From the NCBI GenBank assembly GCA_002342165.1, contig DDPM01000145.1:1-10252 (forward strand): a stretch of 10,252 bases of DNA, written 5' to 3'. Each line of letters opens with the position of its first letter. The stretch's first letter is position 1. Positions 6,570 through 10,252 of this stretch are shown here, piece after piece. The notes under the pieces are model-generated. The model did no database searches and was not told the origin of the DNA. It worked only from the letters and a program-made list of their open reading frames with translations. The stretch is from Hylemonella sp. UBA2468. GTDB lineage: Bacteria > Pseudomonadota > Gammaproteobacteria > Burkholderiales > Burkholderiaceae_C. Both the position numbers and the translations under genes were made by a program.

Positions 6570-7199
6570 TTAAACCAATCCGTTTCGAATGGCGTAAACC
6601 GTCAGCTCAGAGTTGTTGCTGAGTTTGAGTTTTTCCAATACCCGAGCACGGTACACACTCACGGTTTTGGGGCTGAGCATCAGTTCTTGGGCAATATCGG
6701 ATAGCCGCTTGCCGGAGGCAATTTTGATCAGGGTTTGCATTTCGCGCTCAGACAAGGCGTCGTGCAGGGCCTGGCTGTTGGGCGTGGACAGGTTGTCTAC
6801 TAGCATTTGCGCCACTTCTGCAGTGACGTACTTGCGGCCTTGGTGGATCGTGCGCACTGCGGTGATGATTTCTGTCGGGTCGCCCGCTTTGTTCAGGTAA
6901 CCCTGTGCGCCTGCGCGCAAACAACGAATGGCGTACTGGTCTTCAGGGTACATGGACACCACCAGCACCTTGAGAGGCAGGTTGAGGTCGCGCAGCGACT
7001 CCAATACCTCTATGCCGCCGCGACCGGGCAAATTAAGGTCCAGCACCAACACGTCACAGGCTTGGGTTCGAAGCGCCTCACGCACCTCGGAGTAGCTGGA
7101 GGTTTCTGCGGTGACTTGAATATCCACCGCCTCTGAAAGCATGTCGCGGATGCCGCGCCGCACAAAGGCGTGGTCATCGCACAACATCACGCGGATCAT
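6570..7199 (-). CDS. NarL/FixJ-family response regulator
   Basis: This 209-residue transcription factor has an N-terminal receiver domain (about residues 1-120) and a C-terminal LuxR-type helix-turn-helix (about 147-209). The receiver has the acidic pair D8-D9, phospho-acceptor D54 in VLDLNLPGRGG, switch residue S82 and K104, so it looks fully phosphorylatable. The DNA-binding domain is complete, with LSEREMQTL, the recognition-helix region LSPKTVSVYRARVLEKL and a final NSELTVYAIRNGLV. Its ATG overlaps the stop of the upstream kinase gene (ATGA), so the kinase is its expected partner. Its target genes cannot be read from the sequence. The location suggests control of flagellar or chemotaxis genes, but this is inference. 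It resembles UvrY/NarL-type regulators in general, and I do not assign a specific name. Confidence 0.93.
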   Translation of the reverse strand: MIRVMLCDDHAFVRRGIRDMLSEAVDIQVTAETSSYSEVREALRTQACDVLVLDLNLPGRGGIEVLESLRDLNLPLKVLVVSMYPEDQYAIRCLRAGAQGYLNKAGDPTEIITAVRTIHQGRKYVTAEVAQMLVDNLSTPNSQALHDALSEREMQTLIKIASGKRLSDIAQELMLSPKTVSVYRARVLEKLKLSNNSELTVYAIRNGLV

Positions 7200-8284
7200 G
7201 CGGCGACCTTTTCGGGTTCAGGGGAAGACTCTGGGCTGTTAAGAGGAATCGTCAGCGTGATGGAAGTGCCCGCGCCCGCGGCGCTGCTGACATCCAACCA
7301 TCCCCCCACGTTGCGCGCCCGCTCGCGCAGGCCCCGAAGGCCAAATGAAGCGGGCTTGTCGTGGTCTGATGGCTGCATGCCTCGGCCATTGTCGGTCACT
7401 TCCAGCATGAGGTTTTGGCCCAAGTCAGACAGCTCAACCCTGACGGCAGTGCACTGGGCATGCTTGGAAATATTGGTCAGGGCTTCTTGGGCGGTACGGT
7501 AGGCGGTCAGCTCTACAGGTTTGGAAATGGTGTTTTGAATCGGAGAAATGAGCCCTAAGGTTTCGATCCCGGTTCTTTTTTCAAACTCCTGCACCAGCCA
7601 CTCCAGTGCCGCCTCCAGCCCCTGATCAAGTATGGCGGGTCGCAAGTTGCGCATGATCTTCTGGCTGGCGCCTATGGCTTGCTGCAGCATGGTGGATGCG
7701 GTTTCAAGGCGTTGGTGAGTGGGCGCGTCGTTATGGTGGCGCTGAATCCAAGCCAAGTCGAATTTGATGGCGGCCAGCGCCCCCCCAATATCATCATGAA
7801 TTTCTCGGGCAATAGCAGCGCGTTCTTGTTCAATGGCTTGTTGAAGGTGCTCGGTCAGCTCGGCTAAGCGCTTTTCAGACCAAGCCAGTTGCAAGGTGGC
7901 GTGTTCTTTATCCCGTCGGTTTTGCTGCAGTTCGATAGCCCGCTTCACCACATGTGCCAATTTGTGCAAGCTGTGTTTGAGCACGTAGTCGCTAAAGCCC
8001 AGCTGAATGGCTTCCACGGCGGCGGTTTCGCCAATGGCGCCTGACACCAGTACGATGGGCGGTGCAGAGGGCAGTTTTTGCAACGTTTCCCAAGCGTCTA
8101 GGGCGGTGAATCCTGCCAGCCGGTAATCGGCCAACACCGCATCAAAGTGGCAGTTGGTGGTCGCTTGCTCAAGGGCTTCAAGGGTTTCGACCCGGGTCAA
8201 TTGACAATTCAAGCCTTGCTTGGACAGCGCGCGGCATACCAAATCATGGTCCAACGGCGAATCTTCTAGGTGGAGCAATTGCAT
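7196..8284 (-). CDS. Receiver-linked histidine kinase (REC-HisKA_3-HATPase), cytoplasmic
   Basis: A 362-residue sensor kinase without membrane segments or a recognisable input domain other than a receiver. Residues about 1-118 are a receiver with acidic residues E7-D8, phospho-acceptor D53, S81 and K103. A helical linker (about 110-150) leads to a HisKA_3 dimerisation domain with ERAAIAREIHDDIGGAL, phospho-acceptor H163. The HATPase domain carries an N-box with E267 and N271, DNGRGM at 298-303, a GLRGLRER helix at 315-322 and GAGT at 337-340. This is the NarX/DesK-like kinase class that pairs with NarL-type regulators, matching the coupled downstream gene. All catalytic residues appear intact. 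The start is fixed because the receiver's first strand begins at residue 2. No Shine-Dalgarno is evident upstream. The N-terminal receiver suggests it is controlled by another kinase rather than by a direct signal. Confidence 0.92.
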   Translation of the reverse strand: MQLLHLEDSPLDHDLVCRALSKQGLNCQLTRVETLEALEQATTNCHFDAVLADYRLAGFTALDAWETLQKLPSAPPIVLVSGAIGETAAVEAIQLGFSDYVLKHSLHKLAHVVKRAIELQQNRRDKEHATLQLAWSEKRLAELTEHLQQAIEQERAAIAREIHDDIGGALAAIKFDLAWIQRHHNDAPTHQRLETASTMLQQAIGASQKIMRNLRPAILDQGLEAALEWLVQEFEKRTGIETLGLISPIQNTISKPVELTAYRTAQEALTNISKHAQCTAVRVELSDLGQNLMLEVTDNGRGMQPSDHDKPASFGLRGLRERARNVGGWLDVSSAAGAGTSITLTIPLNSPESSPEPEKVAA

Positions 8285-8355
8285 GAAAGGCGCACGAGGT
8301 GATCTGTGCAGAATGAGGATAGGTTATAAATGTCAAACAGGCTTGTTAATATGAT

Positions 8356-8381
8356 TGGTACTGTCTATTCAAGCTGTACCA
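8356..8381. repeat. Inverted repeat TGGTAC-N14-GTACCA
   Basis: Perfect six-base arms at 8356-8361 and 8376-8381 are separated by 14 bases, so arm centres are 20 bases apart, about two helical turns. The repeat is centred in the divergent intergenic region and overlaps the tentative plus-strand -10. It is a possible operator, though short arms of this length can arise by chance. Confidence 0.35.
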
Positions 8382-8441
8382 CCAAACTTGTCCATCTTAT
8401 ATTTACCAGCTCGATGAATTCTAATGTGGCTCATTTGTACG

Positions 8442-8459
8442 CCCACACCGGAAGGTGGG
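8442..8459 (+). promoter_or_regulatory. Hairpin enclosing the Shine-Dalgarno of the CheZ-like gene
   Basis: CCCAC (8442-8446) can pair with GTGGG (8455-8459). In an alternative fold, CACC (8446-8449) pairs with GGTG (8454-8457) around a GGAA tetraloop of the GNRA type. Either fold engages the GGAAGG ribosome binding site (8450-8455) that serves the ATG at 8461. The site also supports that ATG over the GTG at 8455 as start. Confidence 0.4.
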
Positions 8460-8460
8460 T

Positions 8461-8916
8461 ATGACGCAGGCTGAGGTCATGACCGCTCCGGCAGCAACTG
8501 ATCTGCCTTCCGTTCAGTTGCCGGTGATGCTTGTGGCCGAGGTGCAGGACGCATTGCTGGTTGTGGTGCATGACTTGACCCGCTTGGACGGACTGTTGGC
8601 CAACACCATGGAAAACCTGATGGAGCGATTTACCTCCGCCAGTGCCCACTTGGCCAATAGCGAGGGACCGAACGCTTCACTGCAAGAGGTGCGAAATTCT
8701 TTGCATGGCGCGGTCACGGAGTTGCAGTTTCAAGACATGGCTTCACAGCTGATCAACCACACCGCCAAAATTCTTCAGGGTTGCGCCTACCGTTTGGCCG
8801 CTGAGTCTATGGGACAGGAAGACGGCGAAGCAGCCCCTTTTGTGGAGCAAGTGCCCGAGCGTCCTAATCCGGTAACCCAAGACGAAATGGACGCAGGATC
8901 AGTTGAGCTTTTTTAA
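8461..8916 (+). CDS. Small helical chemotaxis protein with CheZ-like DxxxQ motif
   Basis: I do not recognise a named gene with certainty. The 151-residue product is predicted to be mostly helical. A helix around residues 25-60 (EVQDALLVVVHDLTRLDGLL) and a second long helix around 72-108 include ELQFQDMASQLINH. That segment resembles the CheZ core motif DFQDLTGQ, in which E. coli Asp143 and Gln147 are catalytic. The matching D92 and Q96 have the same spacing. A flexible acidic Pro-rich linker follows, and the protein ends in TQDEMDAGSVELF, which resembles the CheY-binding tail of CheZ and the FliM N-terminal peptide. The gene lies 46 bases upstream of cheY. It is shorter than E. coli CheZ (214 residues). 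It could be a divergent CheY-P phosphatase, or a chemotaxis-associated protein that shares the QFQD helix with receptor-like proteins. The ATG at 8461 has GGAAGG at 8450-8455; a GTG at 8455 would add two residues. Confidence 0.6.
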   Translation: MTQAEVMTAPAATDLPSVQLPVMLVAEVQDALLVVVHDLTRLDGLLANTMENLMERFTSASAHLANSEGPNASLQEVRNSLHGAVTELQFQDMASQLINHTAKILQGCAYRLAAESMGQEDGEAAPFVEQVPERPNPVTQDEMDAGSVELF

Positions 8917-8962
8917 TTTTGTACAGTCAGTCTTAAATCTATAGTTTTTCTCGGAGCCATAA

Positions 8963-9325
8963 ATGCCAGTGATCCTTGCCGTTGACGATTCGCCCTCCAT
9001 GCGCAAGATGGTTTCCTTCACGTTAACGGGTGCCGGTTACCAAGTTGTTGAAGCTGTTGATGGGCAGGACGCCTTTGAAAAAGCGCAAACCCAGTCTTTT
9101 GACTTGGTGTTGACCGACCAGAACATGCCCCGATTGGATGGCTTGGGACTGACTCGCAAACTGCGTGAGCAAGACCAGTTCAAGCAGGTGCCCATTTTGA
9201 TGCTGACCACCGAATCCAGCGATTTGATGAAGCAAGCGGGTCGCGCCGCCGGCGCGACGGGCTGGTTGGTCAAGCCTTTTGACCCAGCAAGACTGTTGGA
9301 CGTTATCAAGAAAGTGATCAAGTGA
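8963..9325 (+). CDS. cheY: CheY-type single-domain response regulator
   Basis: A 120-residue stand-alone receiver. The acidic pair is D8-D9, the phospho-acceptor is D52 in VLTDQNMPRLDG, the switch threonine is T82 (LMLTTES), and the conserved lysine is K104 in LVKPF. The aromatic switch position, Tyr106 in E. coli CheY, is a tryptophan here (W101). No output domain is present. With cheA directly downstream and the CheY-binding peptide of FliM in the same window, it is expected to carry phosphate from CheA to the motor switch. Some CheY copies in multi-CheY bacteria act instead as phosphate sinks, and this cannot be excluded. GGAG at 8953-8956 lies six bases before the ATG. It is 46 bases after the CheZ-like gene and 45 bases before cheA. 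Confidence 0.93.
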   Translation: MPVILAVDDSPSMRKMVSFTLTGAGYQVVEAVDGQDAFEKAQTQSFDLVLTDQNMPRLDGLGLTRKLREQDQFKQVPILMLTTESSDLMKQAGRAAGATGWLVKPFDPARLLDVIKKVIK

Positions 9326-9370
9326 TGCTAGTCCTAGAGCAACTGCCCACTTTGCCCTTAGGAGTTATGA

Positions 9371-10252
9371 ATGTCTGATGTGCATCAAGAAAGTGGCGGT
9401 GACAATTTTGACCTGAGCCAGTTCTATCAAATCTTTTTTGAAGAAGCCGGTGAAAACCTGGATCTCATGGAGCAAATGTTGCTCAATATGGATCTGGTCA
9501 CCGCTAATGATGAGGATTTGAACGGTATTTTCCGTTGCGCACACTCTGTGAAGGGCGGGGCCGCGACGTTTGGTTTCAGCGATGTAGCCGAGCTGACCCA
9601 CCAAATGGAGTCCTTGTTGGACAAGCTGCGCCGCCATGAGCTGGACCCTAACTCTGCCATGGTGGACGTGCTGCTGGAGTCGGCTGATATTTCCAGAGTT
9701 TTGTTGGCTCGCCACCAAACCAGCGACACCAGCGACCCTCCATCCACGGTGGATTTGGTTCGTCGCATCAGTGAACTGGCGGCTGGCGGTGGTGTGACGG
9801 TTGCCTCAGCCCCTGCAGCCCCTGCCTCCGTACCATCTGCTCCAGTTGTGGAGCCTGTTCCTGTGGTTGCTGCCCCCGCACCCCCCGCACCCGTTGCCCC
9901 TACTGCGGTGGCGGCGGAGCCACCCCCTGCGGCAGCTTCTGGCCAGCGTGTTCTCGAAGTCCGCATGGGCCCCTTGGACCGGCCAGAGCTTGCCGACGGA
10001 ATCAAAGATTTGTTCCGAGACATCTCGGGTTTAGGTGAAATTTCCGAGTTGCCCAGCCAGCAGGCCGATTACCGGCTGTTCAAAGTCGTCACCACGTCTT
10101 CCAATGATGATTTGCTGGATTTATTTGTGTTTCACGTCTCGCGCGAGCAAGTTCACATTCAGCCAATGGGCGGAGCACCCACTGCGTCCCCAGCCGCTCC
10201 CGCTCAGATGATCGCGCCCGTGGCGGCCACACCAGCGGCATCGGCGCCTCCA
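9371..10252 (+). CDS. cheA: CheA, chemotaxis histidine kinase (N-terminal part, 3' truncated)
   Basis: The first 294 residues of CheA; the frame is open to the window edge. Residues about 12-120 form the Hpt (P1) domain with phospho-acceptor H58 in IFRCAHSVKGGAATFG and the following EMSxxLxxLR-type helix (HQMESLLDKLRRHEL). Residues about 138-191 are a Pro/Ala/Val-rich linker. A P2-like domain covers about 192-266 (VLEVRMGPLDRPELAD, DLFRDISGLGEI, LLDLFVFHV), and a second Ala/Pro-rich linker begins at 267. The dimerisation, kinase and CheW-like regulatory domains lie beyond the window. AGGAG at 9360-9364 with a six-base spacer supports the ATG at 9371; an ATG four bases earlier hits a stop after three codons. 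CheA receives receptor signals with CheW and phosphorylates CheY. The gene follows cheY by 45 bases, probably in one operon. Confidence 0.96.
   Translation, partial: MSDVHQESGGDNFDLSQFYQIFFEEAGENLDLMEQMLLNMDLVTANDEDLNGIFRCAHSVKGGAATFGFSDVAELTHQMESLLDKLRRHELDPNSAMVDVLLESADISRVLLARHQTSDTSDPPSTVDLVRRISELAAGGGVTVASAPAAPASVPSAPVVEPVPVVAAPAPPAPVAPTAVAAEPPPAAASGQRVLEVRMGPLDRPELADGIKDLFRDISGLGEISELPSQQADYRLFKVVTTSSNDDLLDLFVFHVSREQVHIQPMGGAPTASPAAPAQMIAPVAATPAASAPP

Larger units (their letters stand above)
8285..8460. promoter_or_regulatory. Divergent intergenic region between the kinase and the chemotaxis genes
   Basis: These 176 AT-richer bases must contain the promoter for the minus-strand kinase/regulator pair and probably one for the plus-strand chemotaxis genes. 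On the minus strand, TTGACA (plus-strand 8331-8336) is a perfect sigma-70 -35 hexamer, but 17 bases downstream only a poor -10 is seen. A TATAAC (plus-strand 8323-8328) also lies close by. On the plus strand, TTGTTA (8343-8348) and TATTCA (8366-8371) are 17 bases apart, and TATATT is present at 8398-8403. An inverted repeat at 8356-8381 lies between them. No classical sigma-28 element is evident. Promoter positions are tentative. Confidence 0.45.

Noticed and set aside
8455..8457. GTG as the start of the CheZ-like gene
   Set aside because: It would overlap the good GGAAGG ribosome binding site and add only two residues; the ATG at 8461 is correctly spaced.
9328..9337. CTAGTCCTAG near-palindrome between cheY and cheA
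   Set aside because: Two CTAG tetramers close together are mildly unusual, but there is no T-run, promoter-like element or further symmetry to support a function.

Overview
The window is a piece of a flagellar and chemotaxis gene block from a proteobacterium, most likely a betaproteobacterium of the order Burkholderiales and probably Comamonadaceae-like. That placement rests on the gene order, on the style of the FliR, FliM and CheA sequences, and on the moderately GC-rich composition. It is an impression from protein sequence, not a computed phylogeny.

Region 1 (1-6562, plus strand) is the canonical late flagellar run: the C-terminal part of fliI, then fliJ, fliK, fliL, fliM, fliN, fliO, fliP, fliQ and fliR. 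Most junctions overlap or abut (ATGA at fliJ/fliK, 11 bases shared at fliM/fliN, GTGA at fliO/fliP, no gap at fliQ/fliR). The one sizeable gap, 105 bases between fliK and fliL, is the natural place for a separate fliL-fliR transcript to begin. The products are export apparatus parts (FliI, FliJ, FliO, FliP, FliQ, FliR), the hook-length ruler (FliK), a stator-associated protein (FliL) and the C-ring switch (FliM, FliN).

Region 2 (6570-8284, minus strand) is a two-component pair. It consists of a cytoplasmic histidine kinase with an N-terminal receiver domain and, translationally coupled to it, a NarL/FixJ-type response regulator. The pair converges on fliR with only 7 bases between the stop codons.

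Region 3 (8285-8460) is a divergent intergenic region of 176 bases with candidate promoter pieces and inverted repeats. Region 4 (8461-10252, plus strand) is a chemotaxis run: a small helical protein with a CheZ-like DxxxQ motif, a CheY-type receiver, and the 5' part of cheA, which runs off the end of the window.

The parts fit one signalling chain: CheA phosphorylates CheY, CheY-P binds the FliM N-terminus at the C-ring, and the small protein upstream of cheY may act on CheY-P. Most of the window is ordinary flagellar biology. The points worth a second look are the CheZ-like small protein, the receiver-kinase/NarL pair placed between the motor and chemotaxis genes, and a ten-lysine run inside FliL. 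I saw no mobile element, CRISPR array, tRNA or rRNA.
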